NCBI GenBank assembly: GCA_904387375.1
Contig: CAJFLE010000011.1
Coordinates: forward strand, 1-46,493
Direction: 5' to 3'
Length of the DNA: 46,493 nt
Source of the DNA: Candidatus Protoclostridium gallicola
GTDB lineage: Bacteria > Bacillota > Clostridia > Christensenellales > Pumilibacteraceae
In this document: positions 18,194 through 26,911 of the stretch, piece after piece
How the letters are laid out: each line of letters begins with the position of its first letter
Numbering within the stretch: position 1 is the stretch's first letter
The notes under the pieces: model-generated
Told to the model about the DNA's origin: nothing
Seen by the model: the letters and a program-made list of their open reading frames with translations, nothing else
Database searches by the model: none
Position numbers and translations under genes: made by a program

Positions 18194-18660
18194 TATTCGA
18201 TGTTCACCACTTTAAGCGTCTTTGCGCCGTTTCTCGTCTTTGCGACGACGGTGTCGCCCTTCGCCGCGCCCATGAGCGCCGCGCCTATCGGGGACTCGTT
18301 GGAAATCTTGCCCGCGAACGGATCGCTGTCCTGCGAACCGACGATGACGTACGTCATCTGCTCGTTGGTTTTGAGATCGGTGAACGTCACCCTGTTACCC
18401 ACGCCGACGGTGTCCGTCTTGACGTTGTCGTCGATGATCTCGGCGTTGTGCAGCTTGTTTTCGAGGTCGGCGATCTCCTGCTCCATTTTCGCCTGCTCGT
18501 CGCGGGCAAGGTCGTACTCCGCGTTCTCGGACAGGTCGCCGAAGCTGCGCGCTTCCTCGATTTTCGCCGCCATTTCCGCGCGGCCGGTCGATTTCAGATA
18601 GTTCAGCCTGATTTCGAGTTCCTTTTTGGACTCTGCAGTAAGCAATACTTTTTCAGCCAT
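18193..18660 (-). CDS. greA: Transcription elongation factor GreA
   Basis: 155 aa. N-terminal coiled coil (about 1-75) with the tip segment ARSFGDLSENAEYDLARDEQ carrying the acidic D/E pair that enters the RNA polymerase secondary channel; C-terminal FKBP-like domain with ISNESPIGAALMGAAKGD. Promotes cleavage of backtracked RNA. Lies 27 bp after the aminotransferase and overlaps lysS by one base. Confidence 0.97.
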   Translation of the reverse strand: MAEKVLLTAESKKELEIRLNYLKSTGRAEMAAKIEEARSFGDLSENAEYDLARDEQAKMEQEIADLENKLHNAEIIDDNVKTDTVGVGNRVTFTDLKTNEQMTYVIVGSQDSDPFAGKISNESPIGAALMGAAKGDTVVAKTRNGAKTLKVVNIE

Positions 18661-18687
18661 TATTTACTCCTTGATAGATACTTCTTT

Positions 18688-19857
18688 TTATTTTTCCGCG
18701 CCTATGAAGCGGCGTATGCGTTTCATCGCTTCCATGAGCGTGCGCAGCGAGGTGGCGTACGACATGCGGACGTAGTCTCTGCCAGCGTCGCCGAACGCGT
18801 CGCCGGGAACGACCGCCACTTTTTCGGCGGCAAGCAGCCCGCGCGCGAAACGCTGGCCGTCCATGCCCGTGGAAGAAACGTTGGCGAACACATAGAACGC
18901 TCCGCCGGGCAGACGGCATTTCAGCCCCATGTCGTTGAGCTCGCCCACGACGTAGCGGCGGCGGCGGTCGTATTCCGCCTTCATGTCGGCCACCGTGTGG
19001 TAACCGTCCTCTCTGCCCTCTTTGAGCGCCGCGACGGCGGCGTACTGCGACGGCGTCGGCGCGCACAGCGCGGTGTACTGATGCACTTTGAGCATGGCGG
19101 CGGTAACGTCGGCGGGAGCCGCGGTATACCCCAGCCGCCAGCCCGTCATGGCGAACGCTTTGGAAAAACCGTTGATCAGCACGGTGCGCTCGCGGAAGCC
19201 GGGCACCGACGGCACCGAAACGTGAACGCCGTCGTATGTAAGTTCGGCGTATATCTCGTCGGATATTACTGCGAGGTCGTACTTTTCGATCACGGGCAGC
19301 AGCGCCGCGATGTCGTCGGCGCTCATCGTCGCGCCGGTGGGATTGTTGGGGTAAGGCATTATGAGCACGCGCGCATTCCCGAGCGAAGCCGCCCTTTCCA
19401 GCGCTTCGGGCGTAAGGCGGAAATCGTCCTTTTCCGCGCACTCTACGGGAACGGCGTGCGCGCCGCAAAGCGTGGCTATGGGCATGTACGAAACATAGCT
19501 GGGCGAAGGCACCAGCACGGCGTCGCCGGGTTCGACGAGCACGCGCAACGCGAGGTCTATCGCCTCGCTCGCGCCCACGGTCACTATAACTTCGGTGTCG
19601 GGGTCGTAGCGCGTGCCGAAACGCTCGCCGAGATATTCGGTGATCCCGACGCACAGTTCGTGCAGCCCGCGGTTGCCGGTGTATGCGGTATACCCCTTCT
19701 GCACGCTCTTTATGGCGGCGTTGCGGATATACCACGGCGTGACGAAATCGGGCTCGCCCACGCCGAGGGAGAGCGCGTCGGGCATTTTTGCGGTGATGTC
19801 GAAAAACTCGCGTATGCCCGAGGGCTTTATCGTCTGGATTGTCTTATTCAGTTTCAT
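18688..19857 (-). CDS. PLP-dependent aminotransferase class I/II (YugH/PatA-like)
   Basis: 389 aa, fold type I. LGVGEPDF near the N-terminus, YPNNPTGA (substrate carboxylate and ring contacts), DEIYAELTYDG (Asp to the PLP ring nitrogen), Schiff-base Lys in SKAFAMTGWRLGY, and R in YVRMSYATS near the end. Probably acts on aspartate or an aromatic amino acid with 2-oxoglutarate. It lies 14 bp after an Lrp/AsnC regulator, the same pairing as yugG-yugH in Bacillus, so the regulator likely senses a product or substrate of this enzyme. Confidence 0.9.
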   Translation of the reverse strand: MKLNKTIQTIKPSGIREFFDITAKMPDALSLGVGEPDFVTPWYIRNAAIKSVQKGYTAYTGNRGLHELCVGITEYLGERFGTRYDPDTEVIVTVGASEAIDLALRVLVEPGDAVLVPSPSYVSYMPIATLCGAHAVPVECAEKDDFRLTPEALERAASLGNARVLIMPYPNNPTGATMSADDIAALLPVIEKYDLAVISDEIYAELTYDGVHVSVPSVPGFRERTVLINGFSKAFAMTGWRLGYTAAPADVTAAMLKVHQYTALCAPTPSQYAAVAALKEGREDGYHTVADMKAEYDRRRRYVVGELNDMGLKCRLPGGAFYVFANVSSTGMDGQRFARGLLAAEKVAVVPGDAFGDAGRDYVRMSYATSLRTLMEAMKRIRRFIGAEK

Positions 19858-19871
19858 TTCGTAACGGCCGC

Positions 19872-20363
19872 TTACGCGTGCACGGCCTGGCGGCGCAGCG
19901 CGTCCTGTTTGTGCATGAACACGCCGTTGACCTTATACTTTTTCAGAATGAAGTGCGTCGCGGTGGACAGCACTTTGTCCATGACGGACAGTTTTTCGCT
20001 GACGAAGCGCGCGACTTCTTTGAGCGTTCTGCCCTCGACAATGACGCAGAGATCGTACGCCCCGCTCATCAGATATACGGTCTTGACCTCGTCGAACTGG
20101 TAGATGTCCTCTGCGATGGAGTCGAACCCGTGCTTGTACATGGGCGACACCTTGACCTCGATGAGCGCTTCGACGTCGTCCTTGCCGGCAAGCTCGTCGT
20201 CCACGACGACGGTGTACTTGCGAATGATGCCGCCGTCTTCGAGCGCGGCGATCTCGGCTGCGACTTCCTTTTCCGTCGCGCCCAGCATTTTGGCTATGTC
20301 CGCGGCGCTTATGCGCGCGTCTTCGCGGAGCAGATTGATTATATCCGTGCGGAGTTTGGTCAT
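19872..20363 (-). CDS. Lrp/AsnC-family transcriptional regulator (YugG-like)
   Basis: 163 aa. N-terminal winged HTH (LLREDARISAADIAKMLGATEKEVAAEI, residues ~9-38), linker, then the RAM/AsnC ligand-binding domain from about residue 65 (ALIEVKVSPMYKHGFDSIAEDI ... VYLMSGAYDLCVIVEG). Such proteins form octamers that bind amino acids. Sits between aconitase and the aminotransferase with 14-23 bp gaps, so all are co-transcribed. Likely controls amino-group metabolism locally; the effector is unknown. Confidence 0.92.
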   Translation of the reverse strand: MTKLRTDIINLLREDARISAADIAKMLGATEKEVAAEIAALEDGGIIRKYTVVVDDELAGKDDVEALIEVKVSPMYKHGFDSIAEDIYQFDEVKTVYLMSGAYDLCVIVEGRTLKEVARFVSEKLSVMDKVLSTATHFILKKYKVNGVFMHKQDALRRQAVHA

Positions 20364-20386
20364 ACGTCCTCCTTATATATGCGTTT

Positions 20387-22300
20387 TCACGCCTTCCCGT
20401 GAGCTATGGAGTTGAGCGAGCCGCCGCAGATAAGCATATTCTGCTGACGGTCGCCGCATTCCAGCCTGAGCGGGATCTTTATGTTCCTGGTTTCGTCGAC
20501 GAGAGTAAACGAACGGCTCTTCACGCTGCAGACCGCGTCGTCGATACGCAGTCTGTCGCCCTGTTCGATTTTGTCGTAATCGGACGGATCCGCGAATACG
20601 AGGGGCAGAATGCCGTTGTTCATAAGGTTGTCCTTATGTATGCGCGCGAAGCTCTTCGCCACCACGGCCTTGATGCCGAGGTAAAGCGGGACGAGCGCGG
20701 CGTGCTCGCGCGACGAGCCCTGGCCGTAGTTGGAGCCGGCGACGATGAAGCCGCCGCCCTTTGCCTTGGCGCGCGCCGGGAACTCCTTGTCGCAGTTGGA
20801 CAGGCAGTAGTCGGACAGGTACGGGATGTTGGAGCGGTATGCGAGCAGCGCGGCGTTGGACGGCATGATGTGGTCGGTGGTGATGTCGTCGCCCAGCTTG
20901 ATGAGCGCTTCTCCCTCCAGCGTGGGAGCGAGAGGCTTGCCCTTGGGGAAAGGCTTGATGTTGTCGCCGCGCACGATCTCGACGTTTTCGAAATCCTCGG
21001 GGCGGAGTATCATGTTGTCGTTGACGAGGAACTTATCCGGCATTTTTATGTCGGGAAGCTCTATGCCCTCGGGCGAGGTTATGACGCCGGCAAGCGCGCT
21101 GACCGCCGCCGTTTCGGGCGAAACTAGGTACACGTCCGCGCTGGGCGTGCCGCTTCTGTTATAGAAGTTGCGGTTGAAAGTGCGCAGCGACACGGCGTCC
21201 TGCTTGGGCGACTGGCCGTTGCCTATGCACGGGCCGCACGCGCATTCGAGCACGCGGGCGCCTGCGGAAATGATGTCGGCGAGCGCGCCGTTCTCCGCGA
21301 GCATGGTGAGCACCTGGCGGGAACCGGGCGACACGGTGAGCGACACTCCGGGAGCGATCGTTCTGCCTTTCAGCACTGCGGCGACCTTCATCATATCGAG
21401 ATAAGAGGAGTTGGTGCACGAGCCTATGCACACCTGATCGACCTTTCTGCCCGCGATTTCGGACACGGGTTTGACGTTGCCGGGCGAATGGGGGCACGCA
21501 GCGAGAGGTTTAAGCTCGCCGAGGTCGATGACTATGTGTTCGTCGTACTCGGCGTCCGCGTCTGCCGCGAGGGGAACGTAGTCGCCGCCCCTGCCCTGCG
21601 CTTCGAGGAAAGCGCGGGTGGTTTCGTCGGACGGGAACACCGACGTCGTGGCGCCCAGCTCCGCGCCCATATTGGTTATGGTCGCGCGCTCGGGCACCGA
21701 CAGATACTTCACGCCGTCGCCCGTATATTCCATGACCTTGCCCACGCCGCCCGACGTGGTCAGGATTTCCAGCACTTTGAGGATGATGTCTTTCGCGCTC
21801 ACGCCAGCGCCCAGTCTGCCTTTAAGCTCGATGTTCACGACCTTGGGCATGATGAGATAGAAGGGCGCGCCGCCCATTGCGAGCGCGACGTCCAGCCCAC
21901 CCGCGCCGATCGCGAGCATGCCTATGCCGCCGCCCGTCGGGGTGTGCGAGTCCGAACCGAGCAGGGTCTTGCCGGGACGGCCGAAACGCTCCAGATGCAC
22001 CTGATGACAGATGCCGTTGCCCGGCTTGGAAACGTATATGCCGTGCGAAAGCGCGACGGACTGTATATACGCGTGGTCGTCCGCGTTAAGCTGGCTGGCC
22101 TGCAGCATATTGTGGTCGATGTAAGCGACGCTGCGTTCGGTTTTAACCTTGTCTACGCCAGTGGCCTCGAATTGCAGGTACGCCATGGTACCCGTAGAAT
22201 CCTGCGTGAGGGTCTGGTCGATTTTTATCGAGATTTCCTCGCAGGGAACCATATTCCCGCTCACGAGATGCTGCCCGATTATTTTGCGCGTAAGATTCAT
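20387..22300 (-). CDS. Aconitate hydratase, short (~640-aa, Aquifex-type) form
   Basis: 637 aa. Interconverts citrate and isocitrate. Fe-S ligands are C295 (GSCTNSS) and C355/C358 (CGPC). N-terminal GSDSHTPTGGGIGMLAIGAGG binds substrate; the C-terminal swivel domain starts at about residue 465 (LGDDITTDHIMPSNAALL) with the GSNYGQGSSREHAAL loop near 540. Shorter than AcnA/IRP1 (~890 aa), and matches the compact type seen in anaerobes. With gdhA nearby this fits a partial oxidative branch leading from citrate to 2-oxoglutarate and glutamate; no citrate synthase or isocitrate dehydrogenase gene is in the window. AAGGAGG ribosome site. Confidence 0.92.
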   Translation of the reverse strand: MNLTRKIIGQHLVSGNMVPCEEISIKIDQTLTQDSTGTMAYLQFEATGVDKVKTERSVAYIDHNMLQASQLNADDHAYIQSVALSHGIYVSKPGNGICHQVHLERFGRPGKTLLGSDSHTPTGGGIGMLAIGAGGLDVALAMGGAPFYLIMPKVVNIELKGRLGAGVSAKDIILKVLEILTTSGGVGKVMEYTGDGVKYLSVPERATITNMGAELGATTSVFPSDETTRAFLEAQGRGGDYVPLAADADAEYDEHIVIDLGELKPLAACPHSPGNVKPVSEIAGRKVDQVCIGSCTNSSYLDMMKVAAVLKGRTIAPGVSLTVSPGSRQVLTMLAENGALADIISAGARVLECACGPCIGNGQSPKQDAVSLRTFNRNFYNRSGTPSADVYLVSPETAAVSALAGVITSPEGIELPDIKMPDKFLVNDNMILRPEDFENVEIVRGDNIKPFPKGKPLAPTLEGEALIKLGDDITTDHIMPSNAALLAYRSNIPYLSDYCLSNCDKEFPARAKAKGGGFIVAGSNYGQGSSREHAALVPLYLGIKAVVAKSFARIHKDNLMNNGILPLVFADPSDYDKIEQGDRLRIDDAVCSVKSRSFTLVDETRNIKIPLRLECGDRQQNMLICGGSLNSIAHGKA

Positions 22301-22349
22301 TCTGCCTCCTTCCCCTTACCTTCCTTTTTCATATGATTATACGGTGACT

Positions 22350-22378
22350 ATTATAGAAAAAAACGCGGCAAAAGTCAA
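22350..22378 (-). promoter_or_regulatory. SigA promoter of the acn-lrp-aminotransferase-greA-lysS operon
   Basis: Minus strand TTGACT (22378-22373), 17-bp spacer, TATAAT (22355-22350). A second TATAAT lies about 15 bp further downstream. Confidence 0.75.
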
Positions 22379-22394
22379 TCGTTTGGCGCTTATG

Positions 22395-22431
22395 CGAAAA
22401 AAGCCCTTCCGTCTTTTGAGGGGCGGAAGGG
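22395..22431 (-). terminator. Terminator of the GH3 operon
   Basis: CCCTTCCG/CGGAAGGG (22404-22431) around a 12-nt loop, followed on the minus strand by CTTTTTTC. About 55 bp after the GH3 stop and 17 bp before the acn promoter. Confidence 0.75.
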
Positions 22432-22486
22432 TGTCGGTTGCGCCGCGTTGATGTCGAGGGGATGACACGCGGCTTCAAGGATGGCT

Positions 22487-25417
22487 TTATTTGTTCTTTT
22501 TCAGCGCTTTTCTTATGGCGAAGAATCCCCAGACGGCGATTCCCGCGACGATTACGCAGTCGATGACTATAAGCACTATCTGCCATATCGGCATTTTGTA
22601 GCCTATGATCTCGCCGTTCATCGCGTTGGAATTGACGACGGTATAAAGTATATTCTTTACACATTGCCTCAGCACAATCACATCAGACGTATCAGAAAAA
22701 TCGCATTTCCAGCCGCTGCCGGTCATCATTAGATTTAGATCCCCGCCGGCATACGCCATTTGTTCGCAATCTATATAACTTACCGTATTGAAGTCGCATA
22801 TAACCGTTCCACGGAATCCCCATTCGTCGCGCAGGATTTCGGTAAGCAGGCGATAATCTCCGCCCGTCCAGCGCGTGCCTATGCGGTTGAACGAACTCAT
22901 TATAGCGCGTGTGCCGCCTTCCTTGACCGCCATTTCAAACGGACGAAGGTAAAGCTCACGCATCGACTGTTCGGTCGCCCATGTCACAAGCCCGCTTATG
23001 GAGCGGTGCGTTTCCTGCTCGTTAAGCGCGAAATGTTTTATGAAACAGTATACGCCTTTGCTTTGCGCGCCCTGAATCTGCGCGGCCGCAAGCTTACCGG
23101 TCAGAAAAGGATCCTCGGAGAAATACTCGAAATTGCGACCTCCGAACGGACTGCGGTGTATGTTGACACCCGGAGCATACCATCCGGAATAAGGCATTTT
23201 ATCCCCGTTTTCGTTACCTATGATACCTTCGTTACCTACGGAAATACCGAATTCGCGAACAAGCTCCGCATTCCATGTCGATGCGACTACGACCTGTGAC
23301 GCATAGTAGCAGGTACCGTAGAAAATATCCGGATTAAGGAAATTGACAAAACCTGCGGGTCCGTCGGTATCATTCGTCTTGGGCTTTCCGATGCTGTCCA
23401 TTCTCTCGGTAGCAAACGCCCCGTATGTAACCATATACAGCATTTCCGAAAGATTGGCCTGATCAAGAAGGTTCTCCCAACGTACGTCGTCGTAAGGAAC
23501 GATGTCAAATTCGCTTCCTTCATCATCGACAAGCATATCCCTCAATGTCATACCCATCGGCTCGTCTGACCAGGGCATCGCCTCGCTCGAGTAGTCGTTG
23601 GGATTATTATGTGACATATCTGCAAGAGCGCGTATGAATGCAGAGGTTACGGTGCGTTCCTCAAGCGTGGGAGCAACCGGCAGTTCGAAGTTCTCGCGCG
23701 ACATGATGTCCGTAAGCTGATAATCGGAATTGAAATATTCGTTATCCTGATCCGTATAACGGTTCACTACATCGTTTTGCGTTACCGGATCCTTATCGTA
23801 ACGAATACCGGAAGACGCCACCGAAAATGTGATTTCTGCCGTTTCGTCGTGGGCGTTTTTACCGATATATAATTTATATTCGCCGCCGTCCAGTTCGTAG
23901 CCGCAAAAATTACTACCGTTTGCGTCGTCATAGTCGTAAGAAGCGATATAATACGGATCTATTTCTATTTGCACGGCCTCCGAGTCTCCGGGGGCAAGCA
24001 GCTCGGTTTTCGCAAAACCGATGAGGGTTTTATGCGCTTTTTCTATCTTACCCGCAGTGTATGGCGCCGATGCATATACCTGAACAACCTCTTTGCCCGA
24101 CACATCTCCTTCATTGGTAACGGTGACTTCTATCGTATATTTCTCATCTTTCGTTATAGTCTTTCCGTCCAAGGACGATTTGTCAGTCAGTTCCCATGCA
24201 AAATCAGTATAGGACAATCCGTAGCCGAACGGATAAACGACATTATCGTCATACCATTCCTCTCCGTCAATGAAACCGCGCGTTTCATAATAGCGGTATC
24301 CGACGTATATGTTTTCTTCGTAACTTACGCTATAATAATTCTGCCACTCTTCTCCGACGCGATATCTGTTTCCGTTCGCGGCAAGATTGTCTCCGAAATT
24401 ACCCCATGAAGGATCTTGTTTAAAATCGGCGGCATAGGTGTCTACGGTACGTCCCGAAGGGTTAACGCTTCCGTTAAGGACTCTGCCGAGCGCGGTAAGT
24501 CCGCTGTTGCCAGGAAAACCGATCCACAGAGCAGCTTCGATATTCTCATGATAAGCATAATGGTTCTCGTCTTCAAGAAAACCGAGTTCCATTGCCGAAC
24601 CGCTGTTGATGACAACTACGACTTTATCGAAAGATCCGCAGACTGCCGCAAGAAGATCCGTTTCGTTTTGATCAAGCTGAAGATAATGATCGTCTGCGTT
24701 TCTTGCCCCAGGCATATCCTCCATGGACCGACCGAGATCGTAGCCTTCTCCGCCCATACGCGATATTACGACCAGAGCGACATCGTTATAATCGTCGTAA
24801 CTGTCTTTAACCGACTGCGTATACATAGACTGGGGTGTTTCATAAGTCGCAATCCGTACGGATTTTCCGTCATCCAGGTTTGTATTAGGCGGCCGCGCGG
24901 GACGCTTTTCACCGGACGCTCCGTCGTCGGAGTAGAAGTCTTTTAAAATCGGATTGGTCTCGTATCCCGCGGATTCGAGCGCCGCATAAATATCGACCGT
25001 ACCTGCGTCGCTGCTTGCGCCTCCGGATCCGGAACCGCCGCGAACGATATTTACACTGTTCTTGCCGAAAATACTGACCTTCGGCTTTTCCGATACCGCA
25101 ACTGTTTCCGGAGAAAGAGGTGTATATATCGGCAATGCGTTACTTTCGTTTTTCAGCAGAACTATGCCTTCTTCGTTCAATTCGACATTAAACTCGTTGG
25201 CTCCGGCCAAAGCGGCCTCTTTGTTTTCATAATCGGACACATAGCGCGGTTCGATTCCGTCGGCGTATACCGCACGCTCACCGCCTCCGGGCAACACGGT
25301 ATTAAACGTTTTATAAAATACTGTGGCAGACAATATCGTTACAACCGTAAAGATTACGACGAGCGCGACGGTTACGATAAACCATACGAGAGTATTTTTA
25401 TTTCTGAACAGGAACAT
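22487..25417 (-). CDS. GH3 glycoside hydrolase with reversed domain order, membrane-anchored at both ends
   Basis: 976 aa. A TM helix at residues ~9-35 is followed directly by the GH3 C-terminal alpha/beta domain (EEGIVLLKNESNALPI; acid/base candidate E224 in GGEGYDLG). Next comes a fibronectin-III-like domain (TVTNEGDVSGKEVVQVY, about 420-540), and only then the (alpha/beta)8 barrel (TDGPAGF, GGRNFEYFSEDP, FIKHFALNEQE) with nucleophile candidate D875 in VICDFNT. A second TM helix at ~944-968 ends in a basic tail. In most GH3 enzymes the barrel comes first; this order is known from some ruminal beta-glucosidases. Catalytic parts should face outward. Substrate (beta-glucoside, xyloside or other) not determined. 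AAGGAG ribosome site; 11 bp after the lipoprotein gene. Confidence 0.9.
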   Translation of the reverse strand: MFLFRNKNTLVWFIVTVALVVIFTVVTILSATVFYKTFNTVLPGGGERAVYADGIEPRYVSDYENKEAALAGANEFNVELNEEGIVLLKNESNALPIYTPLSPETVAVSEKPKVSIFGKNSVNIVRGGSGSGGASSDAGTVDIYAALESAGYETNPILKDFYSDDGASGEKRPARPPNTNLDDGKSVRIATYETPQSMYTQSVKDSYDDYNDVALVVISRMGGEGYDLGRSMEDMPGARNADDHYLQLDQNETDLLAAVCGSFDKVVVVINSGSAMELGFLEDENHYAYHENIEAALWIGFPGNSGLTALGRVLNGSVNPSGRTVDTYAADFKQDPSWGNFGDNLAANGNRYRVGEEWQNYYSVSYEENIYVGYRYYETRGFIDGEEWYDDNVVYPFGYGLSYTDFAWELTDKSSLDGKTITKDEKYTIEVTVTNEGDVSGKEVVQVYASAPYTAGKIEKAHKTLIGFAKTELLAPGDSEAVQIEIDPYYIASYDYDDANGSNFCGYELDGGEYKLYIGKNAHDETAEITFSVASSGIRYDKDPVTQNDVVNRYTDQDNEYFNSDYQLTDIMSRENFELPVAPTLEERTVTSAFIRALADMSHNNPNDYSSEAMPWSDEPMGMTLRDMLVDDEGSEFDIVPYDDVRWENLLDQANLSEMLYMVTYGAFATERMDSIGKPKTNDTDGPAGFVNFLNPDIFYGTCYYASQVVVASTWNAELVREFGISVGNEGIIGNENGDKMPYSGWYAPGVNIHRSPFGGRNFEYFSEDPFLTGKLAAAQIQGAQSKGVYCFIKHFALNEQETHRSISGLVTWATEQSMRELYLRPFEMAVKEGGTRAIMSSFNRIGTRWTGGDYRLLTEILRDEWGFRGTVICDFNTVSYIDCEQMAYAGGDLNLMMTGSGWKCDFSDTSDVIVLRQCVKNILYTVVNSNAMNGEIIGYKMPIWQIVLIVIDCVIVAGIAVWGFFAIRKALKKNK

Positions 25418-25428
25418 ACACTCTCTCC

Positions 25429-26805
25429 TTAATAATAGTTACCGGGCTTGGGAAGGCCTTTTTCTCCGTCCCAGATAAGAACCGCATCCGTGGCGGTAAA
25501 TTCGATATAATCTATGCACGGCGCGGCAGATACCATCGTAGATACGCCCTCGCCTTCGGGCAACGTATTATTGGTTATAAATTTGACGACGTTCTGTCCT
25601 TCTTTGAGCGATATATCGGTTGCCAGAGTAAAAGGAGCAAATCTGGTGTTATTATTCGGCGTACCTGCCGTCGTGAAATACATCGGAGGATAGTCGACCG
25701 ACTGACCGTTGACTTCTATGATATAATTTTCGGGCGTGAACGTATACTCATCGAAAACTTCGAACGCCAGTCCCGCGACAAACGTAACATTATCGACATC
25801 CATATCGGAGGCGATATAGAACTCTATCGTCGTGGAATCCTGCTGCGCATACAGATACGACACGAAGCGTCTGTTCGATGCGCCGAAGAAATCGTTTTCA
25901 TCAAGTACAATCATACTCGTGCCGCCCGAAGTGGAGGACATTCCGGGTCCGTATTTGCCGGTAAGATCCACATCCTCGGCCTCGAACCTGAAGGTTTCGC
26001 TGCCCGAATGAGTTTTGTTCCATTTTGCATAAATGGTTTTGTCGGACTCGAACGTCGAATCAAAATCATAAGGTATCGTGCCTTCCGAATCAGCGTACCA
26101 TCCCACGAATTCGTAACCTTCGCGTTCAGGATCGTTTGTCGGACGGGTAACGGCCGTACCTTCTTCCACGCGCAGCGTTACCATATTCGATTCAAGCGCG
26201 CCATAATAATTGTGATCGAATTTCGCATCGTAATATGTTTTGCTGGTGTCCTGCCATGATGCATATAAAATCAAATTACCGGTTACCGGGGTTTCCAAGT
26301 CGTAAGGCTGCGTGCATGCGGCGTCGGTGTACCAGCCGACGAATGCCCATCCGTCGCGCACCGGACCGGTATAATTTTCCAGTTCTTCCGGGGTAAATAT
26401 CGTGTCGTCTTTGTTGACCGTTTTTTCTTCCGCCGCGGGTGCGTCGGGATAATTCAGGTTGAACGTAACCGTATACGTTTCGTGAACCACTTCAACTGTA
26501 AAGCGATCGCGTTTTCCGCCGTATGTGACGGTAATCGTTTTCACGCCGGCAGAGGAAGTATTGACTTCTGAAATTTCCACACCCTCGTCAGTCATTTTCA
26601 CAACGCTTTCGTCCCCGTTATCGTACGTGACGGTAATTTCTCCGCCCTCCGGCGAAAAAGTTTCGCCGATATAATATTCCGCCTTGTCGGGGAGCTTCGT
26701 CACCTTTACGGACTCGACAGCCGGGTCTCCGCATGCGGTAAACATAAGACATGCCGTCAACATAAAGATAAACAAAACGACACCCGTAATTTTTTTGATT
26801 TTCAT
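25429..26805 (-). CDS. Lipoprotein with Ig-like domain, two InlB repeats and a CBM6/35-like domain
   Basis: 458 aa from the ATG at 26805 (GGAGGAGAAC just upstream; the 15 codons above it have no ribosome site). Signal peptide with lipobox FTAC (Cys25; an earlier LTAC is also possible). A group-3 bacterial Ig-like domain follows (about 28-105), then two InlB B-repeats ending in FVGWYTDAACTQPYD...YASW and FVGWYADSEGTIPYD...YAKW. From about residue 270 a beta-rich domain opening with FRFEAEDVDL resembles carbohydrate-binding modules of families 6/35. No catalytic domain. Between two GH3 genes in the same orientation, it probably captures the polysaccharide or displays the ligand domain at the surface. 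Confidence 0.8.
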   Translation of the reverse strand: MKIKKITGVVLFIFMLTACLMFTACGDPAVESVKVTKLPDKAEYYIGETFSPEGGEITVTYDNGDESVVKMTDEGVEISEVNTSSAGVKTITVTYGGKRDRFTVEVVHETYTVTFNLNYPDAPAAEEKTVNKDDTIFTPEELENYTGPVRDGWAFVGWYTDAACTQPYDLETPVTGNLILYASWQDTSKTYYDAKFDHNYYGALESNMVTLRVEEGTAVTRPTNDPEREGYEFVGWYADSEGTIPYDFDSTFESDKTIYAKWNKTHSGSETFRFEAEDVDLTGKYGPGMSSTSGGTSMIVLDENDFFGASNRRFVSYLYAQQDSTTIEFYIASDMDVDNVTFVAGLAFEVFDEYTFTPENYIIEVNGQSVDYPPMYFTTAGTPNNNTRFAPFTLATDISLKEGQNVVKFITNNTLPEGEGVSTMVSAAPCIDYIEFTATDAVLIWDGEKGLPKPGNYY

Positions 26806-26843
26806 GTTCTCCTCCGAGTTACTTTGCCCGCACGGCGTATCGG

Positions 26844-26887
26844 ATAACACAACCCGGCAGTCGCACAGACAGCCAGGGTTGTGTTAT
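26844..26887. repeat. 12-bp intercistronic inverted repeat
   Basis: ATAACACAACCC at 26844-26855 pairs perfectly with GGGTTGTGTTAT at 26876-26887 around a 20-nt loop, in the 106-bp gap between the large GH3 gene and the lipoprotein gene. There is no T-run after it on the minus strand. An mRNA-stabilising or processing hairpin, or a weak attenuator that sets the ratio of the products, are possible readings. Confidence 0.6.
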
Positions 26888-26911
26888 CTTCAGCCGATAC
26901 AAACTGATAAA

